From Chrysopilus asiliformis (lineage: Eukaryota; Arthropoda; Insecta; Diptera; Rhagionidae), in the NCBI GenBank assembly GCA_964034945.1, contig OZ035963.1, forward strand, positions 44,601,090 through 44,665,089: a DNA stretch of 64,000 nt, read 5' to 3'. The notes under the pieces are model-generated. The model was given only the letters and a program-made list of their open reading frames with translations. It was not told the origin of the DNA and ran no database searches. Positions 37,701-47,999 of the stretch are shown here, one piece after another. Numbering within the stretch: position 1 is the stretch's first letter; the number at the start of each line of letters is the position of its first letter. A program made the translations under genes and the position numbers.

Positions 37701-40645
37701 ATTCTCGCCCATGCAAACCTCTGCGTCCCGCATAATGCGAACCCCCTCTCCTGATATCTCCTTAACTACTGAATGGATTTTAAGAGAGTTTTGAGTATTA
37801 GACAGGTCGATCATAAAGGAAAGTTTTCGCCCATCAAGCACTTCCTCCCGCGAGATGTGAATGCCCTTTTCCTTGGTGAATGAAACTCAAAACCATAAAT
37901 TTTCCTTAATGAATCAAACTCAAAACCATATCAGAATTCATTTAGTAGTTTAGGAGATAGAAGCTAAACTACTAAATGAATTTTGAGTTTCATTCACCAA
38001 AGAAAACTTTCGGCGACGCAACTCCCACCGCATTATGCGGACCCCCACTCTTGTCATATCCTAAACTGTTGTATGGAAGTTCATACGGTTTTCGCGGTTG
38101 CAAAATTGTTTGCGATTTTCATGAAAAAAAAAATTTATGAAAAAGCATTTAAAATATAATTCTTGCATTATTTTTCTATACATCAAAAAAATTTTGAAAA
38201 AAAATATTTTTTTCATACTCAAAAGTTTATTAATCATCGATCTTCAAACATAAAAACAAATTTAACTTTTTTCTTAAAGAAAAAAAAACAAAACTAAAAA
38301 AAAATCTCACATAAGCAACAGCAACTGATTGGAATGCAATTCACATTTGTATTTCAATTTGGTCAGTATTTTTCATACTCGTAAAAGTTTGAAAGTCAAC
38401 CGGACCGGATCACGACGGACTGAATCCAACCGGCCGGCGTTTTATGTATTTTTTTCGGTGGGACTTTAATAAAATTCTCATTTCAAAACCCCCCCTCATT
38501 GCCTCTAACGGCGTAAATTGCATGTCATGTTTGTAATATTTGATTGCAAAAAACTACTTTAAAGAACTGGACAAGAATTTACGGTCTGAGGAAAAAAGAC
38601 ACAAGATAAAAAAAATAAAAACTGCAAAGGAAATAAAACTATTGCTTTTTTCCAGTTTGAATTTTCATTTAACAGAATACGAGTTAATGCAGAAGACACG
38701 TAAAAAATTTTATGATCGCGTACAATGTCATAAAAGTTGAACATCACGCAAAGTTTGCCAAAAAATTGAATTTCATTTTAATGGCTCCCTGTCCCCGATT
38801 AAAGCAGCTCGTTTTTCATATTTCTTCGCGAAGATCGCAATAATTTCGACTCTTGGAGAGTTGGAAATCGAAAGATGAAGAAAACTCCACCAAATGTAAA
38901 AATGTTATTGTAAGAATGGTAATTTTGAATTTTTTCTGGTCAGTCATTAAATGTTCACTCTTTAATAATTAAAATAATGATCGCAAGGGAAAATTCATTC
39001 AATTCGTTTTTTAATTAAGCACAATTTATTGCATATAAAACTTTTTGCTAGAGGAAAAATTATCGTTTAATGAAGGTCACAACATTCCGTTTTAAATTTT
39101 ATTTCTAGATTTAAAAAAATGTGTGTAAATTTTTTTCACTGCTATACGAGTATGACTTTTAAAGTTGAGAACCATTATTTTAAATATGTAAAAAAACTAA
39201 AAGCTGTTCGGGGTACAAAAATATAGACCAAAGAAAATGCTACAATACTATTGCAGTTCGTTCTCAGGTACTAAAGTTCAGTAGATATTAGATATAAGGT
39301 TATATGCAAGTAGGATGAAAATGAATTAGATAATAGCATTCGGTATGATTGACGCGCATTGTATTTATATTTTTTTAAACATGCCTAAACGTATTGCTTG
39401 TAATAGTTATTTTCTTCTTTTATTTTCCAGACATGCTCACAATTGATCAAGGCGGGCCTTAAGTTATCGATTCAGAGCAAACGCAAAATGTCAAGCGGTG
39501 ATTCGAGTTCAGGAAATGAGGCCTCAGCCTGCAAGAATTCTCGAAAATCGATAACGGGAGACACGAGTGAAGAGGACATTGAGAACAATAAGTCACCAAA
39601 GTTAGGTCTTACGCCAGAGGATGAGGATCGCAGGAAGCGGCGGCGCGAGCGCAACAAAATTGCAGCCACGAAATGCAGAATGAAGAAACGTGAGAGGACC
39701 CTCAATCTTGTCAGCGAGTCAGAGCAATTGGAGACACAAAACATCGATATGAAGAGTCAAGTGCGAAACCTCGAGCGTGAAAGGCGAAAACTCTTCGACA
39801 TGCTGCAGTCGCACGGATCGACATGTATTAGGCCAGGTGGCTACCATCCCCCCGGCAACTTATGTCAGTCACCCGCCTGCAAATATCTGAACGAAATCGG
39901 CCTCGGCGACCAGTCCAATGACATGCAAATACAGGATACACAGCAACAGCCACAGCAACGGACAGCTATCCCCCCGATGGCCACCATCAAATATTCCCGC
40001 AACGGTCTCAGACAAAATCACCACCAACAGCAACCACAACAGCAGCAACAGACACCGACAAATGGCGACCTGCTTGTAAACGGCTACTGCAAACCTTCGC
40101 CACCCACACAAGAGCTCGGCTACCTCAACTCACCGACGCAGGACGTCACGATCGCTGCCTGTTTGCAACAGCAAATTACGGTCCAGGCGTCAATACTGTC
40201 GCAGCAGACGCAACAGCAGCAACACGCTATCCAATCGCCATTAATGAAGAATGACTACATTCCAAACTGTGAAAATAGTAACGGTGGCACAACAGTAGAC
40301 AGCACCACCGACTTTGTACTGAAGAGCGAATTAGTCGACGCCCAGAGTCCTTACACCACAGTCCAGAGTGCTGACAGGTTCTTGTTCGAGACCGATTGCG
40401 AAAATTTCGACATTAAGCATAGTCACAATAACAATAATAATAATACATTAGATTTCCATCCGCATCTATCTACGACACCAACAAATTGCCAGGTCTATGA
40501 TAATCTTTTGATAAAGAGTGACTTCCTGGCCGATAACTCAGAGCTGCTAGCCCAGCTAACCGATCCAACAGATTCTGAATTCACCGATCTGGATAGCGGC
40601 GTTACTGCATATGCGCACATGACGAATGGCGGTTGCATAGCATAA
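28567..40645 (+). CDS. Atf3: Atf3, bZIP transcription factor (ATF3/JDP2 family)
   Basis: Spliced CDS, exons 28567-28767, 28872-28961 and 39431-40645, all junctions phase 0, giving a 501-residue protein. The bZIP domain spans about residues 163-226: a basic region with KRRRERNKIAATKCR (the N-x7-R signature of the ATF3/Fos group) and a zipper with heptad L190, L197, M204, L211, L218. The end of the zipper, KLFDMLQSHGSTC, matches the ATF3 family 'MLxxH..TC' ending. N-terminal 97 residues are Ser/Thr/Pro-rich; the C-terminal half has Gln- and Asn-rich tracts and an acidic tail. ATF3 proteins act in the nucleus as dimers, with themselves or Jun, at CRE/AP-1-type sites in stress, immune and metabolic control. 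kayak/Fos was considered and rejected from the zipper ending. The CDS start has AAAA before ATG. Confidence 0.9.
28872..28961 (+). CDS. Atf3: Atf3 coding exon 2
   Basis: A 30-codon exon between TTTTTTGTCAG|ATT and CAACAG|GTCAGT, encoding a Ser/Thr-rich linker (DSSHSSCSGSPLDSP). It keeps phase 0 on both sides. The upstream intron is only 104 bases. Confidence 0.8.
29284..29400. repeat. Small foldback with 21 bp perfect arms
   Basis: AATTTATTCACTAGGAGTTAA at 29284-29304 is mirrored exactly at 29380-29400. The interior repeats TTAACTCCCTTAACTCAC. It is nested in the larger repeat. Confidence 0.8.
29735..30075 (+). repeat. About three 115 bp tandem units
   Basis: Each unit carries 'gattcagcgaccccaaaaaccccc', 'agataag.tttttcc', 'gaggaaaa.gataatcacgttat' and 'tacaggacctt' in the same order, with moderate divergence. 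Confidence 0.65.
30218..30774 (+). mobile_element. DINE-1-like element, copy 5
   Basis: It starts TATACCCGTATGGTGAAACC and ends ATAGCTTTTGTTATGTTT after the ATTGCCAGATTGGCAAT stem-loop. The GTCY tract is about 30350-30400. The internal subterminal word is CCATACGGGT (30721-30730). It lies within Atf3 intron 2, in the sense orientation. Confidence 0.8.
31093..31220 (+). repeat. Tandem duplication of the left end of a MITE
   Basis: Two direct units of about 64 bases, each with ATTCACAATCCTCTTTTAAT then TTTCGGTATTCG and TTCGGTAATATTAAAAGACT. The second unit starts the TIR element at 31153. Confidence 0.75.
31153..31619. mobile_element. TIR element with CAGGGTATTCACA ends
   Basis: The left end CAGGGTATTCACAATCCTCT and the right end read on the other strand CAGGGTATTCACAGTCGTCT continue into TTTAA.TTTCGG, a TIR of about 35. 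No matching 8 bp target duplication was found. No transposase. Confidence 0.65.
31744..32471. mobile_element. TIR element with (A/G)GG(G/C)CCTATTG ends
   Basis: The ends TGGGGCCTATTGCGG and CACAATAGGGGCCTATA are approximate complements. Words such as CGATCG, AACGATCG and TTTATCGTTC recur in inverted orientation inside both arms, including a palindrome at about 32371-32405. A short frame (31917-32070, +) reads DDNGDMSEITPEDGF-like, faintly similar to a Harbinger transposase C-terminus, but it is broken. Confidence 0.55.
32475..33875. other. Atf3 intron sequence, no clear gene
   Basis: AT-rich intron sequence. The only coding-like stretch is a short membrane-type frame on the - strand at 33467-33633, listed separately. 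Confidence 0.45.
33467..33633 (-). other. Possible hydrophobic exon or relic
   Basis: An open frame of about 55 codons reads VAVNCWYWPILGIMMVQVWL, then a DPFGFLFAAV segment and IWIFKQLKF. It looks like two membrane segments, follows a TTTTAG/TGCAG acceptor-like site and ends in TAA. I recognise no family. It could be one exon of an intron-nested gene, a relic, or chance. Confidence 0.2.
33881..34152. mobile_element. piggyBac-type MITE (TTAA target)
   Basis: The left end CCCATTAATGCCCG and the right end GGGCATTAATGGG form the TIR. The flanks are CTAA (left, one change from TTAA) and TTAA (right). CCC/GGG ends at TTAA are the signature of the piggyBac superfamily. The interior also holds a second inverted pair around 'agcttaagtcgattttc' (33950-33962 and 34019-34035). 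No transposase. Confidence 0.75.
34617..34808 (-). pseudogene. Possible relic of a secreted protein
   Basis: The frame starts MRLRMVLLGVLFLLFYSIGH, a convincing signal-peptide shape followed by a basic stretch. A donor-like CATTCG|GTAAAA at about 34690 and an acceptor-like TTATTCTAG at about 34629 could splice to downstream frames, where KYIFFSNEAF-like text vaguely recalls the start of a C-type lectin fold. Those frames contain several stops. Function not assigned. Confidence 0.2.
35911..36808 (-). mobile_element. Internally deleted mariner element with intact ends
   Basis: The TIRs of about 30 bases, AAGGGTGTTTTTTAAGCCCG at the left and its counterpart AAGGGTGTTTTTTTGCTTAG on the other strand at the right, both continue ATAGAACTTA. 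TA lies at 35909-35910 and 36809-36810. At 898 bp it is shorter than the usual ~1.3 kb of full mariners because the middle of the transposase gene is missing. Confidence 0.9.
36007..36697 (-). pseudogene. mariner (DD34D) transposase, internal deletion
   Basis: The ATG at 36697 begins MNRLTLEQRCQIIQIYF, the first helix of the N-terminal helix-turn-helix. About 30 codons later, near 36600, the sequence jumps in another frame to SKILFSDEADF with the first catalytic Asp. WFQQDVATYHTA carries the second Asp, and NWPPRSCDLTPLDYFLRGYV the third, 34 residues later, which gives the mariner DD34D spacing. The C-terminus RGGHMPEIIFKC is intact. Roughly 110-140 residues between are lost, so it cannot be functional, but the downstream 225-codon frame is still open, suggesting a young deletion. 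Confidence 0.9.
37500..38110 (+). repeat. Repeat-like stretch with an imperfect palindrome
   Basis: Lines such as 'tatctccttaactactgaatgg' and 'catcaagcacttcctcccgcg' recur in varied form ('catatcctaaactgttgtatgg', 'cgccgcattatgcgg'), suggesting a decayed tandem or dispersed repeat. A palindrome lies at 37878-38005: GGTGAATGAAACTCAAAA against TTTTGAGTTTCATTCACC outside, and TTCATTTAGTAGTTTA against its complement inside. Confidence 0.5.
38110..39430. other. 3' part of Atf3 intron 2, no gene seen
   Basis: AT-rich. It ends with a strong polypyrimidine tract and TTTTCCAG at 39430. No branch of another gene was recognised. Confidence 0.5.
39431..40645 (+). CDS. Atf3: Atf3 coding exon 3 (bZIP and C-terminus)
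   Basis: The acceptor TATTTTCCAG|ACATGC opens in phase 0; the stop is TAA at 40643-40645. The exon encodes residues 98-501. The bZIP lies at about 39626-39818. The exon is GC-richer than its surroundings, as expected for coding sequence in an AT-rich genome. Confidence 0.92.
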   Translation, partial: TCSQLIKAGLKLSIQSKRKMSSGDSSSGNEASACKNSRKSITGDTSEEDIENNKSPKLGLTPEDEDRRKRRRERNKIAATKCRMKKRERTLNLVSESEQLETQNIDMKSQVRNLERERRKLFDMLQSHGSTCIRPGGYHPPGNLCQSPACKYLNEIGLGDQSNDMQIQDTQQQPQQRTAIPPMATIKYSRNGLRQNHHQQQPQQQQQTPTNGDLLVNGYCKPSPPTQELGYLNSPTQDVTIAACLQQQITVQASILSQQTQQQQHAIQSPLMKNDYIPNCENSNGGTTVDSTTDFVLKSELVDAQSPYTTVQSADRFLFETDCENFDIKHSHNNNNNNTLDFHPHLSTTPTNCQVYDNLLIKSDFLADNSELLAQLTDPTDSEFTDLDSGVTAYAHMTNGGCIA

Positions 40646-42660
40646 AGATATAAATATTGTGATAAATATCAATAATAATAGTAGGAGCAGCAAACAGTTT
40701 TCCCCTTCGATTGTTATCTACATTTTGTTGTTTCTAATATAACTTCAGCGCAGAGACCTCTAGACTACACCCCAGTATATCGTACTGAATTTTTAGAACG
40801 ATCTCTAATTTGAAGTCCTTTGAAATTAAAGTAGGAGTAATTTTTAATGTCGTTTGCATATTTAGTAGTGGTTAGCATGGACTATCGGTTTACCGAGAGG
40901 TTATAGTTCACAGTTTCTGATCCAGGATTTGCAGGCAAATGCTTCTGTACAAGAATATTTTATATTATGTGCGTATTTTAGAATTACCGCTTTTTTTGAG
41001 TTCAAAAAATTAGCTTTCCTTCTATCCAGCTGAATCTTCACGATCAACGATAAAATCGTTGTTCATCAACTCGTTAATGGTTTCCACACTCCGTAAGATT
41101 GCTGAAAAAAATGGAATGTTGGCGGTGGATAGATATTCTATCAACGGTATAATGACAGATTCCATTAACGGTAAACGTGTTTTCAGTGTTTCAGTTGAAC
41201 GTGTGAATTAGGCTTTAGAATTGTTATACTGGTTTTTCTATATTTGTTGTAACAAACACTCGTCATAGGACGCAGTATTATTTTTTTTTTTTTTGGCAAA
41301 ATCAAGTATGAAATGAATATTTTTAGCCCTACTGACGGTCTAAGTTTCAAAATTTTTGGTACGGGATTCTAAAAAAAATAATATAAAAAAAATACGAACT
41401 TATGAGTAAAATATTTTTACAAAAAGAAATGTTTGCCTGTAGATCTCTTCTTCGTTTACTTTGAATATCCCTAAAAAGATTTCAATTTTGATTCGTTACT
41501 CATTTCATTGCTTGACGAATTTAAGGTTAACAGAAGGGCTAGTAGTATGCGATAAGTATAAAAGAATTTTTACCAAACAATTGAAAAAAAAAGATTATAA
41601 ATGACATCCATAACGTTATTACATTCATAAAATTATATTAATGATAATTTTAATATTAATCTTATTCTATGTCATCAAATTATTGTACTAATTTATGATT
41701 TAAAAATAAACACGCAAGAGACAAATGTTATAAACAAGTTACAATGTTTAATAATTAAGTCAAAGTTAAAAACAAATAAAAATGTGTAATTTTTTACGTT
41801 TTACGAATACCAGATAAATGCATTCCTTAATTTAATATTTGAGTGATTAAAAAAGATAAAGAAAAACTAAATTCAGAAATATGAGAATGGAACAAAATCC
41901 ATAAAAAAAATTAATTTTTTAAAAAAACAGAAAATCTAATTAAAATACAAGTGCTTCTAATGGAAAAAAAATCTAAATATTTTTCTAAATATTCTTTTAA
42001 TTTATAGTTTTAAAAAATCTATATAAACTTCATATTATATATGGTAGTAAAAAAGTAAATTCTCCTTTAAATTTCCCAAAAACTGAATGTAAAAAATTAA
42101 TTTAAAAATATGAAGAATATTAAAACGAAAATGATATTTCGTGAGTGATAAATGCAAAAAAAAAATCTAAATTTTAAATTAAACTGATAAAAATTCTCTT
42201 CTATCGTGAAAATTGTAATAAAGAAAACCTTATTTTTTGAATAAAATTAAGAGAAATAAAATTTAATCGATGTGTCCTTAGAATTTGAAATTCTTTAATT
42301 ATTAAAAATATTAAATGTTATACTATTATTATTGCTATAATTGTTAAGTAATATTATTATTAGGAATAACAACTTTTGAAAATTTATTAATTGACAAAGC
42401 GATGATCATGGAAAAAATGTTTATACATTTTATTTTTTTTTTATTGCTAACAAATTTTTTTTTGATTACCAGTAATTTTTTAACCAAAAAAAAACTACAA
42501 AAATCAGTTCGTTTAAAAATAAATTGAAAAGTGATTTTGAACTGCGGAGATTTTTTGCGGTAATGTGCGCAATATTTACTTTTTCCAAACCACTATAAGC
42601 AATTATGAGAAGTTTTGAATCGAATAAAGTGTTGGAATTGTAAGCAAGTAAAAACTTGAA
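40646..42660 (+). other. Atf3 3' flank / probable 3' UTR
   Basis: Very AT-rich sequence after the stop codon with many AATAAA-like words (for example near 41700-41780), so I cannot choose a polyadenylation site. It is nearly free of recognisable mobile elements compared with the intron. Confidence 0.4.
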
Positions 42661-42663
42661 TAA

Positions 42664-43121
42664 AGGAAGATCTCCATTACCATGACTTCGACAACTGCAA
42701 AAAAATAGAGACACATTTATGTGAAGATACGTTGACGAGAAAGGGAGATAAGAATCAACTGCAAAAATTTGTCGGCAACTGCAAGAATAATTTCCCCTGT
42801 TTTTTATGGCGATTTCTACTACAATCACACATTGTCCCTGTAAGTAAATAGTAAGCACGGACACATTCAAATTGTTATTATAGCGTGATGTCATTTTTCT
42901 CCTTCGCATGCATAGTCAAAAGCTTTGTTACCATGCCAATTTGAACATTATATTCATAGCATAAGGTTTGATATGATTGCTATAAAATTGTAAAACTGGA
43001 AGGGATAGCGTTTAACTTGTATTCAGTCATTCCTTTTTAGATCTACATAAGTCTATCTTGCTCTAGTTTTCTGCATTTTTTTGCAGTTACAGAAGTCATG
43101 GTAATGAAGATCCTCCTTAAA
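42664..43121. mobile_element. TIR element with CATTACCATGACTTC ends
   Basis: CATTACCATGACTTCGACAA then CTGCAAAAAAAT on the left (about 42673-42710) is mirrored by the complement at about 43070-43112. The 147-codon ORF that crosses the left end (42466-42909, -) has no recognisable motif. Confidence 0.6.
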
Positions 43122-43689
43122 TGAAGGACGCCACATTTAATTGATTGACATCCACTGCAAATATTTTTAGGTTAAAGTGAAACCAACTGAAAATTGAATT
43201 GCGGTGGAACCTTGGTTCATTAATCCAACTTATTTCTCAATTAAGTTTACATAAAAGACGTTCACAAACGGACACACTTGGCTGACATTTTATTCACAAT
43301 CCGAAAAATTGTTTACAAACCGCTCAAATGTTATTCACCAGTCCTAGATAAAAAAAAACAAAACGGTTTCCCGTTATTCACATATTGCAATTTTGATAAA
43401 ACTTATTTAAGCACAATTTTTTGTCAATTTTTTTTCTTTTTTAAATACTTACTACTTATTTAAACTTGAATATTCACTTTTCTATACGGTTAAAAAAAAA
43501 CAAAAAATCTCGTAAGCTGGTATTTCTGGCGTAGGACCTTTTGAGGATTTCTCAGGAGGGAACATGAAAAAATGCGATCTGCTTCAAATTTTCACTGCAT
43601 ATTCATGTTATGGGGATGCATAAAAAATTTTGCAAGATATGTGCTAAAAAGAGAGAGTAAAAACGAAAAATTCCGATTCGCTTCTAATG

Positions 43690-44114
43690 TCTGGAGCCCA
43701 ATGAACGCAACGCAAACGCAGAAACTGTCACTTACAAGTTTGTTCCATAGAAATCATTTGAAGTGAGCACAGTGAACGCAGTGAACGCAACTACAACGCA
43801 AAAGTTTGCAAACTTCTAACTTTGCCGCAGAATTCTGCGTTGAGAGTTCATAAAGTGAGGTTGGGGAAATGTCGTTCGAGGAAAAATTGATAGGCTTAGT
43901 GCAATAACAGACAAATGACAAAGATAAAGACCAACAAAGCAAATTATCGCTTCAAAATTATCCATTTTTGTAATTTTGCCAACTTTATACCACTTTATAT
44001 TATGTCACTTGTACTACTTCACGAGTTGCCATTGGGCTCTGCCGCTGAAATATTGCGCTGCGTGACAGTTTCTGCGTTTTAGTTGCGTTCGCGTTGCGTT
44101 CATTGGGCTCCAGA
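43690..44114. mobile_element. MITE with TCTGGAGCCCAATGAACGC ends
   Basis: The left end TCTGGAGCCCAATGAACGCA and the right end GTTCATTGGGCTCCAGA are complementary and continue into AACGCAGAAACTGTCAC, a TIR of about 40. No transposase and no obvious target duplication. Confidence 0.75.
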
Positions 44115-44288
44115 GGTAAAGATTTTATTATAAGATCATTGTCGCAGCGGTTGTGAAGTTGCTATGTCAAGTATAGAGCCAAGAAAGCTACTGAAACAAT
44201 CATATGATAGGGAAGTTGTGGATGAACTTAAAAGACGAAGAAGCTCCTAGAAAAATGTGAAATGAAAAAGGAATTGAAAAAAAGCTTT

Positions 44289-44593
44289 TTCAAAAACGCT
44301 CTGAAGAGTATAAAATAACTATTTTTTTTTCATACTCCAGTCATTAATTTCGCACTGATTTTGAAATCGTAGCGCTCAAATAAACATGTGAACGTGATAA
44401 AGAGGTTAATCAGCAAGTCCCGACGTCTACGAGTTTTCAAAGTCAAATTGGGATGTTTGATATCTGATAGGCCCCCCTCATCTCTATCATTTCAATTTCT
44501 AATCGGGAAGTTTGATATCACAAATAACAAAATGGCATGAATGGCTGGAGTGTAAGAGACGAGTTATTTCATATTTTTCAGAGCGTTTTTGAA
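44289..44593. mobile_element. MITE with TTCAAAAACGCTCTGA ends
   Basis: TTCAAAAACGCTCTGAAGAG at the left and TTTCAGAGCGTTTTTGAA at the right form a TIR that extends about 33 bases with a few mismatches (…AAATAACT). No coding content. Confidence 0.7.
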
Positions 44594-44599
44594 CATGTT

Positions 44600-46635
44600 T
44601 TGTTTAATATTAAAAGAAAATGAATTTCTAAAAAACCGTATAAAAAACTGCAAGACGACACAATATATCAATCAATCAAGCTTTATTTTTATGCCAGCGA
44701 CTATTTTAAAAAATGTTCAAGAATAAAACAAACTTCCGACCAGTAACTTTTTATATTTATTCAATTTTATTTTATTTTTGTGTGAGTCTCTTGCATAAAT
44801 TTCGTGTATTTTTATTTTAAAAAGTAAATTTAACAATCCATGATCAGTGAGATTAAAAATAGCCACTTAAATTTTTGTTAAAATCTTACTTTAAATTTTA
44901 TTTGAATTCAGTTGGCTAAGAATTAGGTTTTAAAATTAAATTGGCGTGAACAGCTCTAAATATATTTTTTAGCTGAGCAGAACAAATACAAATAATAATA
45001 TGGAAGCAGTTTGAACATTTTAAAAACAAAATAGCTTCTGTTAATCAAATTTTTTTTTTGTTATGTGAGTTATTGCAAGTAACCAAAAAGTTTTTACAAA
45101 AAACTCGTGCAGATTTTTGAAAAAACAAAAATTTGTCCACCTCTTTTTAAAAAACAGTTGTAGTTATTTCTCTATAGTTCCGAAATTCGCTGCAAAAATG
45201 GAATAAATTTCATTGTCAGGAAGGCAAACAAAATTTACTATCTCCAGCCACTAAAAATTGCGTACTCTATTTAATAGCAGAAAATCAATTATCTTCAATG
45301 TATGAAAAACTTTGGTTTGAAATCGTAAAGAAAATCAATAATATTAACAGAATTCAGAATAATTCAGAATAATTTTTTTTCCAAAAAAATTGAGATCACT
45401 TTCAAATTCGTTCAGATAACTGCCAAAACTTAAATTTCAAAAATATGCTAAATGTTACAATTTTGATCAAATGAAAAATATAGTAATTTGCTTTATAATA
45501 ACGTGAAAAATTTTTTAAAAATCAAATAACCAAGAACGTTTCTACTCAAAAAGACAACAAGTAAATCATGAGTTAAACAATCAATATGAATTTATAGCAT
45601 AACAAACATCAAATATGTTAATGTAATGCAAGAAAAATAAGAAAAACAAAAAAAGTTTTTGTATAAAAAATCAAATTTAAACTAAAGTGCTTTATAAATG
45701 TTTAACATAAAATATTATTAAAAACAAGTAAATTATGTCGTTTCAGGATAAATTTAAAAAATAATTATTCATATTATGAATGAAAAATTAATATGGGATT
45801 GAATAATAAAAACAAAACATTATATTGTGAAGAACTAAAACTAAATAATAACAAAATGCCTTCCTATTTTAAGTAATAGGTTAAGTATGCATGTGTTACC
45901 TCATTTTTTTTAAAAAAACAAACAAAAAAATCATTTTCTGTTTTTATATATCTACATATATTTTATTATACGTTTTTTCAACAATTGTTAACAATATACA
46001 CAATTTACAGCACATATATTAACAATTTATGTTAAATAAAACTAATGCTGAAAACCCCAATTCAATGTATGTATCATAAAGAAAATGATTTATATATATA
46101 TGTATTTAAATCAAAAATGTAAAAGCAAAAGATATACTGAGTTAAAAATTTACAAAAATATCGATATGAAAACATAATTTTCAAGCTGTTGTTGTTTACA
46201 ATTTTATTAATAAGAAAACTCACACAAAATTCATTGAACATTTTTGTAGAACGTGACAAAAAAAACTTTAATATATTTCTCATTGTTGTTGCTTAGAGTG
46301 TGAAACGACATTTAAAAGTTGGTTCTACAAAAATGCTTAAAACTCACGAAAGAAATTCAATGTCTTCAAAGCATCACAAAAAACCTTTACCAGTATAAAT
46401 TTAAAAAAAATCCAAAATCTTATATAACTATAAAAAATGGTATTTTTTAATTTTTGACATGGGCAAACATTAATTGAATACTTTTTTTATGCACAAAGAT
46501 ATGATTTTATAATTTATTATTTTTCACAATTACAAAAAGCGATATTTATTTTGTTATGTTTTAATTCATTCACGACCGACTTTCAATTATTTTGAAAAAA
46601 AAACATCTTTACTATATTAAAGACAAACAGAATCA
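44600..46635. other. AT-rich stretch with no gene or repeat recognised
   Basis: Long AT-rich sequence with runs of A and T. Unlike most of the window, it shows no inverted ends or tandem arrays that I could find. Confidence 0.5.
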
Positions 46636-46639
46636 GAAT

Positions 46640-46830
46640 CACAAAATAAAAATTGAGCATATATAACCAAAACTCTTATGTAATGTTCGAAGTTATTTTT
46701 TTTAATCCTTTTGGAAATTACAGAACAGTCACAAAAAAATTGTAAACATTGCTGGCATCACAAAAGTCCAAACAAAGAAGTAGAATATATATAAAAAAAA
46801 CTAATATTTGAATGTTATTTAATAATATAT
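46640..46830 (+). repeat. Direct repeat, copy 1 of 2
   Basis: About 180 bases, including 'ttatgtaatgttcgaagtt', 'ttggaaattacagaacagtcac' and 'catcacaaaagtccaaacaaag'. They recur at 47806-47985 with only small changes and indels. Confidence 0.85.
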
Positions 46831-47084
46831 ATTATATAACTGACAAACTTTATAAAAAATCGAAAAAAATGAAAAACAAAAATATATTTTCTTGAGAAAT
46901 AAAAAGGAAATAATAAATTGCATCTACTCATGTACCTGTCATGATGTCTTTTATTTGTTGGTGAATTGTTTTATCAATATTGATACCCTTAAAATGCATA
47001 TAGGGAGGTATATAGGGGGAGGACATACCAACTTTATATTGAGAATAAAAATTTTTGCTTCGCTTTTGTTGTCGGCAAAAAAGA

Positions 47085-47330
47085 AGAGAGCAAAAGAAGG
47101 GCTGAAAAAGAAGTTTGCTGCAAAAAATGGGAATCAATTAGCGGTAATTTTACTGCAATCGAAATATTAGAGACATGTAATGAACAATTTTTTCCGAGTA
47201 CATCAGGTTTTTTTTTAAATTTTGGCCACGCTTCCCGTGTCAATATCGTCTGCTGAACGATCGTTTTCCACATTGAAGCGGTTAAAATCGTGTCTTGGAA
47301 GTAACATGGGAAATTTCCAGAGAAGTATCT
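47085..47330 (+). pseudogene. hAT transposase C-terminal relic
   Basis: Frames read AIEILETCNEQFFPS, then after a shift in a T-run LATLPVSISSAERSFSTLKRLKS. This is the classic hAT dimerisation segment (S.AERSFS.LK..K). Only this end is left, with a frameshift near 47215. It sits between the two direct repeats. Confidence 0.8.
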
Positions 47331-47805
47331 ATAAAACCAGAAGAAATTGTAGTCAGGCTATCGTAGCGACAACAACGACTAAATTTAGTTCTGTTTTCTC
47401 AGTTTAATCGATATGTTATATAGTCCCGTAAAATGGGATCCTAATGTACCAAGAAAAATTCGTTGGTCGTTTGTCATTTTTCGGCAAAAAAGTGTTACTT
47501 CAGTACTGTAAAGTTTTTTTTTGTTTTTACATCCTTCAATAGTATTCTCTTATCAAAATCAACCAAAGATATAAGGCAATTTTTTAATGTCGGAAATCAG
47601 GTTTTTTTTTTTTGCTTGATCTAAAGTCAGCTTAGGTTAGGATAAACCAATTTGCTTTGGTGTAGTGGTTTAATATATAGAAGGAAAAGGGTTTTGAAGT
47701 AGGGGAAAGAGTAAATTTTTGTGCACAAATATTATTATGTCGTAATATCCAACCAAAATGATTTTTTGTACACTAAGAGCTTCCTACTGGAAAAGTGACC
47801 CCAAA

Positions 47806-47985
47806 AAATTGAGCATATATGTATAACAAAAACTTATGTAATGTTCGAAGTTTTTTTTAATCCTTTTGGAAATTGCAGAACAGTCACAAAAAATTGTAAA
47901 CATTAATGGCATCACAAAAGTCCAAACAAAGAAGTAAAATATATATATATATATATAAAAACTAATATTTGAATGTTATGTTATG
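47806..47985 (+). repeat. Direct repeat, copy 2 of 2
   Basis: Matches 46640-46830. This copy is followed by an expanded (TA)n tract at about 47938-47957. Confidence 0.85.
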
Positions 47986-47999
47986 TTATTAGGCAGCAA

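Noticed and set aside
39472..40111. - strand ORFs opposite Atf3 exon 3
   Set aside because: They are shadows of the bZIP and Gln-rich coding sequence.
39443..40645. kayak (Fos) instead of Atf3
   Set aside because: The basic region would fit both, but the zipper tail KLFDMLQSHGSTC follows the ATF3/JDP2 pattern and the rest lacks Fos-specific segments.
42466..42909. 147-codon - strand ORF
   Set aside because: It crosses the left end of a TIR element, has no known motif and an AT-rich codon pattern, so it is probably chance.
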